DNA of 64,000 bases from Enterovirga aerilata (GCF_013044135.1 NZ_JABEPP010000003.1:372001-436000), one strand, 5' to 3'; positions 51,396-60,435 are shown, numbered from the stretch's first letter. Numbers and translations: made by a program. Notes: a model not told the origin generated them from the sequence alone.

Positions 51396-52271
51396 CTACT
51401 CGAACCTCTGGATGCGCTCGCCCAGGAGGCCGCGCGGTCGCAGCAGGAGGACGAGCGCCATCAGCAGATACATCGAGGCCTCGCCCGCCGGCGGGAAGAA
51501 ATAGATCGTGAGCCCGCGCACCACGCCGACCAGTGCGGCGGCCGCGATCACGCCCCAGAAGGAGCCGAGGCCGCCGATCACCACGACCACGAAGGCGGCG
51601 GTCAGGATCTCCGCCCCCATGGCGGGATGGACGCCGGAGATCGGCGCGAGCAGCACGCCGGCGAGGCCCGCAAGCCCGATCCCGAGCGCCGCGATCGCCG
51701 TCATGTAGGGCGCGAGCGAGATGCCGAGCGCACCCACCATCTCGGGGTTCTGCACGCCGGCTCGGACGACCCGGCCGAAGGAGGTGCGGTAGACGACCGC
51801 CCAGGTCGCCGCGACGGCGGCCAGCGCCACCCCGAGGATCATCAGGCGGTAGCGGGGATAGATGAAGTCGCCGAGGAGCACCTGGCCGCGCAGCTCGCGG
51901 GGAATCGAGAAGGGAAGGGGAGCCGCCCCGAACGTCATGCGCAGGCTCTGCTCGATGACCATCGCGAGCCCGAAGGTGAGGAGGAGCGAGAGGATCGGGT
52001 CCGACCGATAGAAGCGCTGGAAGAGGAGGCGCTCGACGATCACGCCGATCGCGGCGACGAGGAGCGGCGAGGCCACGAAGGCGCCCGCAAAGCCGATCCG
52101 CGGCGCGAGCGTCACGGCCAGATAGGCGCCGATCGCGTAGAAGGCCCCGTGCGCCAGGTTAACGATGCCGCCGAGCGAGAAGATCAGCGACAGCCCGAGT
52201 GCGATGAGCAGGTAATAGGCCCCGACAAGGAGGCCGTTCAGCACCTGCTCGAGAAGGAAGAGGAGTTGCAC
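51396..52271 (-). CDS. livH: Branched-chain amino acid-type ABC transporter permease LivH
   Basis: The protein has 291 residues with about eight membrane helices. LivH features are NGLLVGAYYLLIALGLSLIF, GIVNLAHGAFYAIGAYLA and GVQNPEMVGALGISLAPYM (each cited within 20 residues). GTG 52269-52271 is used as start. The open frame continues upstream through an intergenic repeat and should not be counted. It is four bases from the fused LivMGF gene and works with it. Confidence 0.9.
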   Translation of the reverse strand: MQLLFLLEQVLNGLLVGAYYLLIALGLSLIFSLGGIVNLAHGAFYAIGAYLAVTLAPRIGFAGAFVASPLLVAAIGVIVERLLFQRFYRSDPILSLLLTFGLAMVIEQSLRMTFGAAPLPFSIPRELRGQVLLGDFIYPRYRLMILGVALAAVAATWAVVYRTSFGRVVRAGVQNPEMVGALGISLAPYMTAIAALGIGLAGLAGVLLAPISGVHPAMGAEILTAAFVVVVIGGLGSFWGVIAAAALVGVVRGLTIYFFPPAGEASMYLLMALVLLLRPRGLLGERIQRFE

Positions 52272-52295
52272 CTGAAGGAACCTGACCGGGATTTG

Positions 52296-52441
52296 CCCTC
52301 CCCCTCGTGGGGAGGGCCGAGCCGACGCGGAGCGTCGGACCAGGATGGGGGGCGTCCAGGAGGCGCAGGAACGCTCGATTCGGATCGCCCCCCACCCGGC
52401 TCGGCCTTCGGCCGAGTCCACCCTCCCCACGAGGGGGAGGG
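52296..52441. repeat. 146-base inverted-repeat element between livK-like and livH genes
   Basis: Perfect 21-base arms at 52296-52316 and 52421-52441 (core CCCTCGTGGGGAGGG and its complement) enclose 104 bases with nested hairpins, CCGACGC-GGA-GCGTCGG and CTCGGCC-TTC-GGCCGAG, plus a GGGGGGC/GCCCCCC pair. The entire element could fold as one long branched hairpin in RNA. It resembles non-autonomous palindromic elements of alphaproteobacterial intergenic DNA and may tune livK:livH expression. No transposase frame is present. Confidence 0.75.
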
Positions 52442-52449
52442 CAGGGGCG

Positions 52450-53700
52450 TCACGCCGGCATCTTGCAGGTGCCGTCCTTCGGCGGAGCGAGCACCTCCAG
52501 GTCGCCGCCCGCTTCCGGCACCGTGCCGAGCGGCTCGTAGATGTCCCACTTGTCCTTCATCTTGGCGGCGGGCTTCGCGCGGACCGCGTACATCTCCTGG
52601 ATCATCTGGTTGTCGTAGGCCCGGAAATAGCCCTCTCGGCCCTTGAGGATGTCGAACTTCGCGCCTTTGCGCAGGTGTTCTGCCAGCTTCTGCGAGTCGG
52701 TCGATTTCAGCTCGTTGAAGGACTGCGCGACCAGTTTCAGCGAGTTGTAGTCGCCCCAGGCCTGGTTTTCAGGCGGTTTGCCGTATGTCTTCGTGAACGC
52801 ATCCACGAACCTCTTCGATGACGGATTGTCGACGAGATGGTGCCAGATCAGCGGCCAGATCCCGGAGAAATTGTCCTGGCCGGCACCCCAGGCAACCGCC
52901 GTGTCGAAGCCGAAACCCGTAATCGGCATCTGCAGGCCGTACTCGGCATATTGCTTGATGAAGTTGGTGATCTGGTTGCCGGCGAGATTGGACGCGACGA
53001 CGTCGGGACGGGCCTGGCGGATCTTGAGCAGGTACGGGCTGAAGTCCGTCGCGTCCGTCGGGACCAGCTCCTCGCCGATGAAGTTGCCGCCGTTCTCCGA
53101 CACGAATTTCTTCGCAACCCGGAAAAGATCGTGTCCGAAGGCGTAATCCGCCGTCAGAGAGTACCACTTCTTGCCGGAGATCATCTTCTCGGACTTGAGA
53201 TACTGTCCGACGGCCGTGACCATCATCGAGTTCGCGGCCTCGATGTGGAACATGAAGGGATTGCAGTTCTGGCCGCGCAGCGCGTCGGAATTCGCGCCGG
53301 TATTGATGAAGACGGTCTTCGTCCGCTGCGCCACCTGGCCGATGCCGAGCGCGGTCGCCGACGATATCTCGCCGATGAGCATGGCCACCTTGTCGCGTTC
53401 GATCAGCCGTTCGGCCTTGGCCGAGCCCGTCTGCGGGTTCACCGAATCCTCGAGCACCAGCTCGATCCGGCGCCCCAGCACGCCTCCGGAGGCGTTCACC
53501 TCCTCGACGGCGAGCTTCACGCCCATCTGCGCATATTCTCCGAGCGGACCGAGGAAGCCCGTGATCGGGACCAGGTGGCCGATGCGGATGACGTCGCTCT
53601 GCGCGCGGCTGATCGCCGGCATGCCGATCCCGGCGAGCGCCGCCGCTCCCGCCGCACCCTTCAGGAGCGCGCGGCGATCCGGCCTGTCGAAAGTCGTCAT
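52450..53700 (-). CDS. ABC transporter substrate-binding protein (LivK/urea-amide type)
   Basis: The protein has 416 residues. A twin-arginine signal (RRALLKGAAGAAALAGIG) is followed by the type I periplasmic binding domain: IRIGHLVPITGFLGPLGEYA, GVKLAVEEVNASGGVLGRRI, LIGEISSATALGIGQVAQR. It ends FKMPA-like with DGTCKMPA. Family ligands include branched amino acids, amides, urea and aromatic acids. GGGAGG is seven bases before the ATG. It is the first gene of the Liv operon, facing the GntR gene across 97 bases that hold a palindrome. Confidence 0.9.
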   Translation of the reverse strand: MTTFDRPDRRALLKGAAGAAALAGIGMPAISRAQSDVIRIGHLVPITGFLGPLGEYAQMGVKLAVEEVNASGGVLGRRIELVLEDSVNPQTGSAKAERLIERDKVAMLIGEISSATALGIGQVAQRTKTVFINTGANSDALRGQNCNPFMFHIEAANSMMVTAVGQYLKSEKMISGKKWYSLTADYAFGHDLFRVAKKFVSENGGNFIGEELVPTDATDFSPYLLKIRQARPDVVASNLAGNQITNFIKQYAEYGLQMPITGFGFDTAVAWGAGQDNFSGIWPLIWHHLVDNPSSKRFVDAFTKTYGKPPENQAWGDYNSLKLVAQSFNELKSTDSQKLAEHLRKGAKFDILKGREGYFRAYDNQMIQEMYAVRAKPAAKMKDKWDIYEPLGTVPEAGGDLEVLAPPKDGTCKMPA

Positions 53701-53740
53701 CCTCTGTCCTCCCGAAGCGCCACGGTCATGTTGCCGTGAT

Positions 53741-53752
53741 CTGTGATCACAG
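53741..53752. promoter_or_regulatory. Candidate GntR operator
   Basis: CTGTGATCACAG is a perfect 12-base palindrome in the 97-base gap between the divergent Liv operon and the FCD-type GntR regulator gene. Operators of this regulator class are short palindromes of similar type (FadR and relatives), so local regulation of both directions is likely. Confidence 0.6.
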
Positions 53753-53797
53753 CTAGGCTGGCTCAATTCGGCGGTCCTGTCGAGTCCGGACATCACG

Positions 53798-54487
53798 TTG
53801 GTCGCAGCCCTTGCCCAGGTCGGACGCATCGAGCGCGTGACGCTGGGCGATCGCGTCTATGACGAGCTACGCGAGCTGATCATCGGCGGCGAGCTCGCGC
53901 CCGGCGACAAGCTCTCGCTCCGCTCCGTCGCCGATACGCTCGGCGTCTCGATCATGCCGGTGCGCGAGGCCGTGTCCCGCCTCGTCGCGGACGAGGCGCT
54001 GGAGGTCCTGCCGAACCGGGCCGTCTGCGTTCCCGCCATGACGCGGGAGAAGTTCCGCGAGCTGACCCGAATCCGCCTGGTCGTCGAAGGTTTCGCGGCC
54101 GAGCAGGCGGCGCTCAACCGCAAGGAGGCCGACCTCCGTGTCATGGCCGCCTTCGACGCAACCTTCCGGCGCGAGGCGCGGAGCGGCGCGCCCGATCCGA
54201 AGCGGGCCGTGCGCGCCAACAAGGACCTGCATTTCGCCATCTACCGCGCCAGCCGGATGCCGTCGCTCGTGGCGATCGTCGAGGGCCTCTGGCTGAAGAT
54301 CGGGCCGGTGCTGAATCTCGATCTCAAGCTGTCGCCGGAGCGGCTCGCGAATGGCGGGGCCGAGATTCAGCATGCCCGTGCTGTCGCCGCGATCGCAGGG
54401 GGCGACGCGGCGGGGGCCCGTGCGGCGCTGGCGGCCGATATCGAGGGCGCGGCGGCCTTCATCGAGGCGACCGGCCGCCTGGCGTAA
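53798..54487 (+). CDS. GntR-family (FCD domain) transcriptional regulator
   Basis: The protein has 229 residues. The winged helix-turn-helix has LGDRVYDELRELIIGGELAPGDKLSLRSVADTLGVS (cited in part: ELIIGGELAPGDKLS) and MPVREAVSRLVADEALEV. The FCD effector domain has ANKDLHFAIYRAS with a metal-site His, and ends with IQHARAVAAIAGGDAAGAR. TTG is the likely start. It is divergent from the Liv/BKACE operon and 14 bases before an SDR gene, so its ligand may be a hydroxy acid of that pathway. Confidence 0.92.
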   Translation: MVAALAQVGRIERVTLGDRVYDELRELIIGGELAPGDKLSLRSVADTLGVSIMPVREAVSRLVADEALEVLPNRAVCVPAMTREKFRELTRIRLVVEGFAAEQAALNRKEADLRVMAAFDATFRREARSGAPDPKRAVRANKDLHFAIYRASRMPSLVAIVEGLWLKIGPVLNLDLKLSPERLANGGAEIQHARAVAAIAGGDAAGARAALAADIEGAAAFIEATGRLA

Positions 54488-54501
54488 CGAGAGGACACGG
54501 C

Positions 54502-55278
54502 ATGGACCTTCAGATCGCGGGACTGCGCGTCCTGGTCACCGCGGGCGCGGGCGGGATCGGGCTCGAGATCGCGCGCGCCTTCCTGCGCGAGGGCGCGCGC
54601 GTTCATGTCTGCGACGTCGACCGGGCGGCGCTCGATGCGATGGCGGCCGGCGATCCGGAGGTGAGCCGGTCCTACGGCGACGTCGCGAGCCGCGACGACG
54701 TCGCCCGCGTCTTCGAGGACGCTCTGGCGGCGCTCGGCGGGCTCGACGTGCTCGTCAACAATGCCGGGATCGCCGGGCCTACCGGCCGGGTCGAGGAGAT
54801 CAACCCGGAGGATTGGGACCGCTGCCTGGAGATCTGCATCACCGGGCAGTTCAACTGCACGCGGCTCGCCGTCCCGCATCTGAAGGAGAGCCGGAACGCC
54901 TCGATCGTGAACCTGTCCTCGGCGGCGGGACGGTTCGGTTTCCCGCTCAGGACCCCGTACGCGGCCGCGAAATGGGCCGTGATCGGCTTCACCAAGTCGC
55001 TCTCGCGCGAACTCGGCGAGTTCGGCATCCGGGTGAACGCGGTCCTGCCGGGCATCGTGTCGGGCGACCGTCAGCGGCGCGTGCTGGAGGCGAAGGCGCA
55101 GCAGCAGGGCGTCTCCTATGCGGAGATGGAGCAGCGCGCCTTCGCGAACGCCTCCATCAAGGATTACGTGACGCCGCAGCAGCTCGCCGACCAGATCCTG
55201 TTCCTGTGCTCGCCCCGCAGCCGCACCATTTCCGGCCAGGCGATCTCGGTGGACGGCGACCTGCAGATGCTCGCCTGA
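54502..55278 (+). CDS. SDR-family oxidoreductase
   Basis: The protein has 258 residues with a complete classical short-chain dehydrogenase: VTAGAGGIGLEIARAF for NAD(P), VNNAGIAGPTG, Ser in NLSSAAGRFG, and Tyr/Lys in PYAAAKWAVIG. It ends with ISGQAISVDGDLQMLA. It follows the GntR gene by 14 bases and is probably controlled by it. It could oxidise or reduce a hydroxy acid in the same pathway as the BKACE operon; the substrate is unknown. Confidence 0.9.
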   Translation: MDLQIAGLRVLVTAGAGGIGLEIARAFLREGARVHVCDVDRAALDAMAAGDPEVSRSYGDVASRDDVARVFEDALAALGGLDVLVNNAGIAGPTGRVEEINPEDWDRCLEICITGQFNCTRLAVPHLKESRNASIVNLSSAAGRFGFPLRTPYAAAKWAVIGFTKSLSRELGEFGIRVNAVLPGIVSGDRQRRVLEAKAQQQGVSYAEMEQRAFANASIKDYVTPQQLADQILFLCSPRSRTISGQAISVDGDLQMLA

Positions 55279-55345
55279 GGAGCCGTCCGGCTCCGGACGG
55301 GATCGCCTGGCCCGGGTCCGCGTTGAGGCGGGCGGAGGAGCCGCC

Positions 55346-55642
55346 ATGGTCAGGTTCGCAGCCGCCCTCGGAATGTGCCTCGTCGCGGGCGCCGCCGCGG
55401 CGCAGCGCGCCTCGACGACGGGCATGACCTGCGGCCAGGCCCGCTCTTTCCTGGCCGCCCGCGGCGCGGCCGTGATCGGGACGGGCGGATACACCTACGA
55501 CCGCTTCGTGCGCGACCGCTCCTTCTGCCAGCCGACAGAGGTCACGCGCACCGCCTTCGTGCCGACCCGCGACACGCCGCAATGCTTCATCGGCTACCGC
55601 TGCATCGAGCCGAGCCTCGACGACTGGTTCGGCGACGACTGA
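55346..55642 (+). CDS. Small Cys-containing secreted protein
   Basis: The protein has 98 residues. The signal peptide (MVRFAAALGMCLVAGAAAAQ) is followed by a domain with four Cys (TCGQARSFLAARGAAV, SFCQPTEV, QCFIGYRC), which probably form two disulfides in the periplasm. The pattern TCxQ...G..V..T....YDRFV is common in small exported proteins of Hyphomicrobiales. I do not know a function. GCGGAGGAGCCGCC precedes the ATG. Confidence 0.78.
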   Translation: MVRFAAALGMCLVAGAAAAQRASTTGMTCGQARSFLAARGAAVIGTGGYTYDRFVRDRSFCQPTEVTRTAFVPTRDTPQCFIGYRCIEPSLDDWFGDD

Positions 55643-55732
55643 CCCCTCCCGCTCCCGTCGGGCCGTCGCCAGGAACGCCTGGCCAAGCCTCGCGTTTCGC
55701 ACATCCGCGGCGTGCCAGGGGAGGAGAGGCGC

Positions 55733-58045
55733 ATGACCGAGCCGAAGATCGAAGCCTATATCGATCCGGCGGGCGGCTGGGGCTCCGCGAAGTCTCTGGC
55801 GAAATACCTCGTTCGGGAGCGGATACCCGCCTCCGGCGCGGCCCTGCTCAACAAGCAGAACAAGCCCGACGGCTACATGTGCGTGTCCTGCGCCTGGGCC
55901 AAGCCGGCCAAGCCGCACCTCTTCGAGTATTGCGAGAACGGCGCCAAGGCGACCCTCTGGGAGCAGACCGCGAAGCGCGTCGGGCCGGACTTCTTCGACA
56001 GCCACACCGTCACGGAGCTGCTCGGCTGGCCGGATCACGACCTGGAGGAGAAGGGGCGGCTCACGCATCCGCTCCGCTACGACCGCGGCACCGACAAATA
56101 CGTGCCGGTCGAATGGGCGGAGGCCTTCGCCGAGATCGGCCGCGAGTTGCAGGCGCTCCGCGCCGAGAACCCGCGCGCCGCGGTGTTTTACGCGTCCGGC
56201 AGGGCCTCGCTCGAGACCTCCTACATGTATGCGCTCTTCGCGCGCATGTACGGCAACAACAACCTGCCCGATTCCTCGAACATGTGCCACGAAACCACGT
56301 CCGTGGCGCTGCCTCAATCCATCGGCGTGCCGGTCGGAACCGTGCTCCTGGACGATTTCGAGCAGACCGACCTCATCCTGTTCTTCGGGCAGAATGTCGG
56401 GTCAAACGCGCCCCGGATGCTGCATCAGCTCCAGGAGGCCCGCAAGCGCGGCGTGCCGATCATCACCTTCAACCCGCTTCGCGAACGGGGCCTCGAGCGC
56501 TTCATCAACCCGCAGAACCCGATCGAGATGCTCACCAACGCCTCGACGGAGATCTCGACCCAGTACCACCAGGTGAAGGCGGGCGGCGATCTCGCCGCGA
56601 TCACCGGGATGTGCAAGGCGCTCATCGCGGCCGATCGCGAGGCGGGGGCGGAGGGCCGGCCGCGCATCCTCGACCACCGCTTCCTCGCGGAGCACACCCA
56701 TGGTCTCGCCGAGTTCGTCGCCTTCTGCGACGCGCAGGACTGGGCGCGGCTGGAGAGTCGGTCCGGCCTGACCCGGGAGGCGATGGAGGCCGCCGCCGCC
56801 GTCTATGCCCGCGCGACCTCCGTCATCGGCATCTACGGAATGGGGCTCACGCAACACCGCAAGGGCGTCGAGACCGTCAACATGCTGGTGAGCCTGCTTC
56901 TGCTGCGGGGGAACATCGGCAAGGCCGGCGCGGGGATCTGCCCGGTCCGCGGCCATTCCAACGTGCAGGGCCAGCGGACCGTCGGCATCGCCGAGAAGCC
57001 GGAGCTCGTGCCGCTCGACAGGCTCGCCGAGCAATACGGGTTCGAGCCGCCGCGCGAGAAGGGCATGAACACCGTCGAAGCCTGCGAGGGGGTCATCTCG
57101 GGAGAGGTGAAGGCCTTCGTCGGGCTCGGCGGGAACTTCATACGGGCCGTGCCGGACACGACCCGGATGGAGCAGGCCTGGCGCAGGCTGCGGCTGACCG
57201 TCCAGGTCTCGACCAAGCTCAACCGCTCGCATCTCGTGCATGGCGAGATCGCCTATATCCTGCCATGCCTCGGACGGATCGAGATCGACGAGCAGTCGAC
57301 GGGACCCCAGGCCGTGTCGATGGAGGATTCGACAGCCTGCTTCCACGGCTCGCGCGGTTTCACGCGGCCGGTGAGCGAGCACGTCCGGTCGGAACCCTGG
57401 ATCGTGGCCGAGCTCGCCAAGGCGACGCTGCCGCCGAACCCGAAGGTGGATTGGGACGGTTGGGTGGCCGACTACGCGCGCATCCGCGACGCCATCGAGG
57501 CGACCTATCCGAAGCTGTTCAAGGACTTCAACAAGCGCCTGTTCGAGCCGGGCGGTTTCCGCAAGCCGCTCGCGGCGCGCGAGCGGAAATGGGAGACCGA
57601 GACCGGGAAGGCCAACTTCATCGTGCCGGAGGGCCTCGAGGCCGATCCGGACATGGCGAGCGACCGTCGCGACGTTCTCGACCTCATCACCATCCGGTCC
57701 AACGACCAGTTCAACACGACCGTTTACGGCTATGACGACCGCTTCCGCGGGGTCGAGGGAACGCGAATGGTGCTGTTCATGAACGGCAGCGACATCGAGC
57801 GGCTCGGGCTCGAGGACGGCGGCGAGGTCGATCTCGCGACCGAGGCGAAGGACGGCCACCGTCGCGAGGTCGCGGGCCTGCGCGTCGTGAAATACGACAT
57901 CCCGGCCGGGAACTGCGCGGGCTATTATCCGGAGCTGAACGTTCTCGTCCCGCTCTGGCATCACGACGAGCAGGCGCACACCCCGGCCGCCAAGTCGATC
58001 CCGGTCCGCATCAGGCGGCCGGCGGAACTCCCGGCGCACGACTGA
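55733..58045 (+). CDS. FdhF/YdeP-family molybdopterin oxidoreductase
   Basis: The protein has 770 residues. YMCVSCAWAKPAKPHLFEYC near the N-terminus is the YdeP-type Cys region. NMCHETTSVAL places a Cys where formate dehydrogenase H has its selenocysteine ligand. GHSNVQGQRTVGI and the C-terminal IRSNDQFNTTVYGYDDRFRG (cofactor-binding cap) are family-typical. The family is linked to acid resistance and formate-like chemistry, but the substrate is unproven. GGGGAGGAGAGG precedes ATG 55733. The diheme cytochrome gene follows after seven bases, suggesting electron transfer to cytochrome c. Confidence 0.92.
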   Translation: MTEPKIEAYIDPAGGWGSAKSLAKYLVRERIPASGAALLNKQNKPDGYMCVSCAWAKPAKPHLFEYCENGAKATLWEQTAKRVGPDFFDSHTVTELLGWPDHDLEEKGRLTHPLRYDRGTDKYVPVEWAEAFAEIGRELQALRAENPRAAVFYASGRASLETSYMYALFARMYGNNNLPDSSNMCHETTSVALPQSIGVPVGTVLLDDFEQTDLILFFGQNVGSNAPRMLHQLQEARKRGVPIITFNPLRERGLERFINPQNPIEMLTNASTEISTQYHQVKAGGDLAAITGMCKALIAADREAGAEGRPRILDHRFLAEHTHGLAEFVAFCDAQDWARLESRSGLTREAMEAAAAVYARATSVIGIYGMGLTQHRKGVETVNMLVSLLLLRGNIGKAGAGICPVRGHSNVQGQRTVGIAEKPELVPLDRLAEQYGFEPPREKGMNTVEACEGVISGEVKAFVGLGGNFIRAVPDTTRMEQAWRRLRLTVQVSTKLNRSHLVHGEIAYILPCLGRIEIDEQSTGPQAVSMEDSTACFHGSRGFTRPVSEHVRSEPWIVAELAKATLPPNPKVDWDGWVADYARIRDAIEATYPKLFKDFNKRLFEPGGFRKPLAARERKWETETGKANFIVPEGLEADPDMASDRRDVLDLITIRSNDQFNTTVYGYDDRFRGVEGTRMVLFMNGSDIERLGLEDGGEVDLATEAKDGHRREVAGLRVVKYDIPAGNCAGYYPELNVLVPLWHHDEQAHTPAAKSIPVRIRRPAELPAHD

Positions 58046-58052
58046 GGACGGC

Positions 58053-59006
58053 TTGCTCGCGCGCATCCTCGTCGCGCTCGGTATCCTTGCGGCCGTGGCA
58101 GGGGCGGCGTCCGCCTGGGTCCTCTCTGCTCCGAAGCCGGCTTTCTCGGCGGTGGACGAAGAGCGGCTCGCCGGAGGCGACGCCGCGCGAGGTCGGCTCG
58201 TCTTCGATGCGGCCCAATGCGCCTCGTGCCACGCCTCGCCCGGCCAGCCGGACCGCCTGCGGCTTGGGGGAGGGATGGCGCTCGCCACCCCGCTCGGGAC
58301 GCTCCGGCCAGCGAACATCTCGCCGCATCCCTCGGATGGGATCGGCGGCTGGAGCGCGGTCGAGATCGCCAATGCCGTGATGAGCGGCGTGTCGCCGGGG
58401 GGCCAGCACTACTACCCCGCCTTCCCCTGGACGAGCTATGTCCGCATGGAAGCCGGCGACATGCGCGACCTCGTTGCCTATCTGCGGACGCTTCCGCCGG
58501 TCGGGGGCCGCCCGCAGCCGCACGACCTGTCCTTCCCGTTCACGCTGCGCCGGGGGATCGGGCTGTGGAAGCTCCTCTTTTTCGACGCTGCGCCGCTGCC
58601 GGCCGAGCCGGCGCGGAGCCCCGGCTGGCAGCGCGGACGCTACCTCGTCGAAGCGCTGGCGCATTGCGCCGAGTGCCACTCGCCGCGGAACCTCACCTAT
58701 GCCGTGAAGCCGGAGCAGCGCTTCGCCGGCGGGCTCAATCCCGAACAGGCGGGCTCGGCTCCGAACATCACGCCCGACCGCATCGGAAGCTGGTCCGAGG
58801 CGCAGATCGCCGAGGTCCTGACCTCCGGGCGTACGCCCGACCTGCGCTATGTCGGGGCGACCATGGCCGAGGTGGTCGCCAACATGTCCCGCCTCACCCC
58901 CGAGGACCGCGCTGCGATCGCCGCCTACGTGAAGTCGCTCCAGCCCCGCCCGACGCCGGCCGAGGCGCGGCAGCATCGCTATCCGCGCGTCGGCGAAGCC
59001 CGCTGA
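58053..59006 (+). CDS. Diheme cytochrome c, membrane-anchored
   Basis: The protein has 317 residues. The N-terminal helix (ILVALGILAAVAGAASAWVL) is a signal anchor. Two haem-binding motifs are present: CASCH at about residue 56 and CAECH at about 209. The arrangement resembles the cytochrome subunits of gluconate and aldehyde dehydrogenases. The start is TTG after GAGGACGG. It is likely the electron acceptor of the upstream molybdoenzyme. Its stop directly abuts the stop of the opposing gene. Confidence 0.9.
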   Translation: MLARILVALGILAAVAGAASAWVLSAPKPAFSAVDEERLAGGDAARGRLVFDAAQCASCHASPGQPDRLRLGGGMALATPLGTLRPANISPHPSDGIGGWSAVEIANAVMSGVSPGGQHYYPAFPWTSYVRMEAGDMRDLVAYLRTLPPVGGRPQPHDLSFPFTLRRGIGLWKLLFFDAAPLPAEPARSPGWQRGRYLVEALAHCAECHSPRNLTYAVKPEQRFAGGLNPEQAGSAPNITPDRIGSWSEAQIAEVLTSGRTPDLRYVGATMAEVVANMSRLTPEDRAAIAAYVKSLQPRPTPAEARQHRYPRVGEAR

Positions 59007-59540
59007 TCAGCGCGTGTAGAGGAAGGCCGCGACATGGCGGGCCTCCTCCTCCGTGATGCCGGTCGCCGGCATGGCCGAGCGCGGCGAGATCGATTGGGGG
59101 GCGACGATCCAGCGGATCAGGGTGTCGGCGTCGTGCCGGGCAACCCCGCCGACATAGACCCGCGCCCGCATGCCGCCGAGCGGGCCGGCGACCTTGCCGT
59201 CCGCCCCCGGTGCGCCCGGAATCGTGTGGCACCCGCCGCAGCCGTACTTGGTGATGAGCGCCGGGCCCTTGCCCGGCTCGCCCCGGGTGAGCGCCTTTGC
59301 GACCGCAATCGCCTGGGACTGGCTCCTCCAGGCCTGCCAGGCGAGGGCTGCTGCTGCCGCGATCGCGATCGCTCCCGCAAGCCCGGCCACCGTTCCCCAC
59401 GGGAACGCCGCCTTCGGCTCCGCAACCTTATCCTCCCGCAACTCGGTCCGTTGGGCCGGAGCACGGCGCGCGCGCCGCATCGCCCGCGTGGCGATCAGGG
59501 TTCCGGCGAGCGCGACGAGCCGCAGCCTAAGCGACGGCAT
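59007..59540 (-). CDS. Membrane-anchored monohaem cytochrome c of the oxidase operon
   Basis: The protein has 177 residues. A basic N-terminus leads to one membrane helix (TVAGLAGAIAIAAAAALAW) and a cytochrome c domain with CGGCHTIPG and a distal Met in SAMPATGITEEEA. It is the last gene of the caa3 oxidase operon and overlaps ctaG by 14 bases. It may feed electrons to the oxidase in addition to the haem domain of subunit II. Confidence 0.88.
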   Translation of the reverse strand: MPSLRLRLVALAGTLIATRAMRRARRAPAQRTELREDKVAEPKAAFPWGTVAGLAGAIAIAAAAALAWQAWRSQSQAIAVAKALTRGEPGKGPALITKYGCGGCHTIPGAPGADGKVAGPLGGMRARVYVGGVARHDADTLIRWIVAPQSISPRSAMPATGITEEEARHVAAFLYTR

Positions 59541-60435
59541 CGCGCGCCATCCGGCCCGGCCCCGCACCCCGGATCCACAGCCCCAGGAAGGTGATAGCGG
59601 CCGCGGCATAGATGGTACCGGCCGGGACCCACATGACGAGACCCGCGAGCTGCTGGTCCTCGAGCGGCGTCAGCCCGCAGATCGCGGCGCCCGATGTCTG
59701 CGCGGCATAGAGCACCCGCGGGGCGAGCGCGATGAGCGCTCCGAGCAGGCCGGTGTGGAGCATGGTCACGAAGACGTGCCCGCAGGCCGCTCCCGGGTTG
59801 CTCCGCCGTACGAGCGCCCACCAGAAGAGGAGGGCGGTCGCAAGGAAGCTCGCATGCTGCAGCCGGTGAAGGGCGATGTCGGTCACCGTCAGATCGAGCA
59901 GGGGAGGCAGGTGCCAGACCCAGATCGCGGCGCCATGCAGAACCGTCGCGACGGCGGGTCGCGTCACGACGGACCAGGCGGCCCCCACGCTCCGCCCGCG
60001 GCCGAGCCGGCCGGCAGCGCGGCGGATCCTGCCGGGGAAGGCCCACAGGAACGCGCCGAACGGCCGCGCGAGCGCGAGCAGCGGGGCCGCGACCGCCATG
60101 ACGATCTCGTGCTCGATCATATGCGCCGTGAAGAGGCGCTCGCCGAGCCAGTGCAGGGGCGAGGTGAGCGCACCCGCGAGCGCCAGGAGGCCCGCCGAGT
60201 AGGAGACCACCTGCCAGGGCCGGATGCCGCGCCCGGCGCCGGCCTTTGACCAGAGGCGGAGCGTGCCGGCGACATAGAGGGTGGCGCAGACGATCAGCGG
60301 CACGACCACGACCGGATCGAAGGTCCAGGAGGGCGGCGCATCGGTCGGCCCGCCATGCGCGACGGCCGCGAGCGGCCAGGCGAGCCCGGCCACGAGAAAC
60401 GGCGCATGCCGGACCGGCCGCCTCACCGTTCGCAT
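59527..60435 (-). CDS. ctaG: Cytochrome c oxidase assembly factor, caa3_CtaG family
   Basis: The protein has 302 residues with a signal-like N-terminus (LAWPLAAVAHGG) and about seven helices. caa3_CtaG markers are FTAHMIEHEIVMAVAAPLLAL (cited as TAHMIEHEIVMAVAAP), HRLQHASFLATALLFWWAL in part and DQQLAGLVMWVPAG. His-rich helices fit copper handling. ATG 60435 is chosen because it begins the hydrophobic leader. It overlaps the small gene upstream by 13 bases and the cytochrome gene downstream by 14. Confidence 0.9.
   Translation of the reverse strand: MRTVRRPVRHAPFLVAGLAWPLAAVAHGGPTDAPPSWTFDPVVVVPLIVCATLYVAGTLRLWSKAGAGRGIRPWQVVSYSAGLLALAGALTSPLHWLGERLFTAHMIEHEIVMAVAAPLLALARPFGAFLWAFPGRIRRAAGRLGRGRSVGAAWSVVTRPAVATVLHGAAIWVWHLPPLLDLTVTDIALHRLQHASFLATALLFWWALVRRSNPGAACGHVFVTMLHTGLLGALIALAPRVLYAAQTSGAAICGLTPLEDQQLAGLVMWVPAGTIYAAAAITFLGLWIRGAGPGRMARDAVA

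Noticed and set aside
52296-52441. CRISPR repeat or insertion sequence
   Set aside because: Only one inverted pair is present, with no spacer array and no transposase frame.
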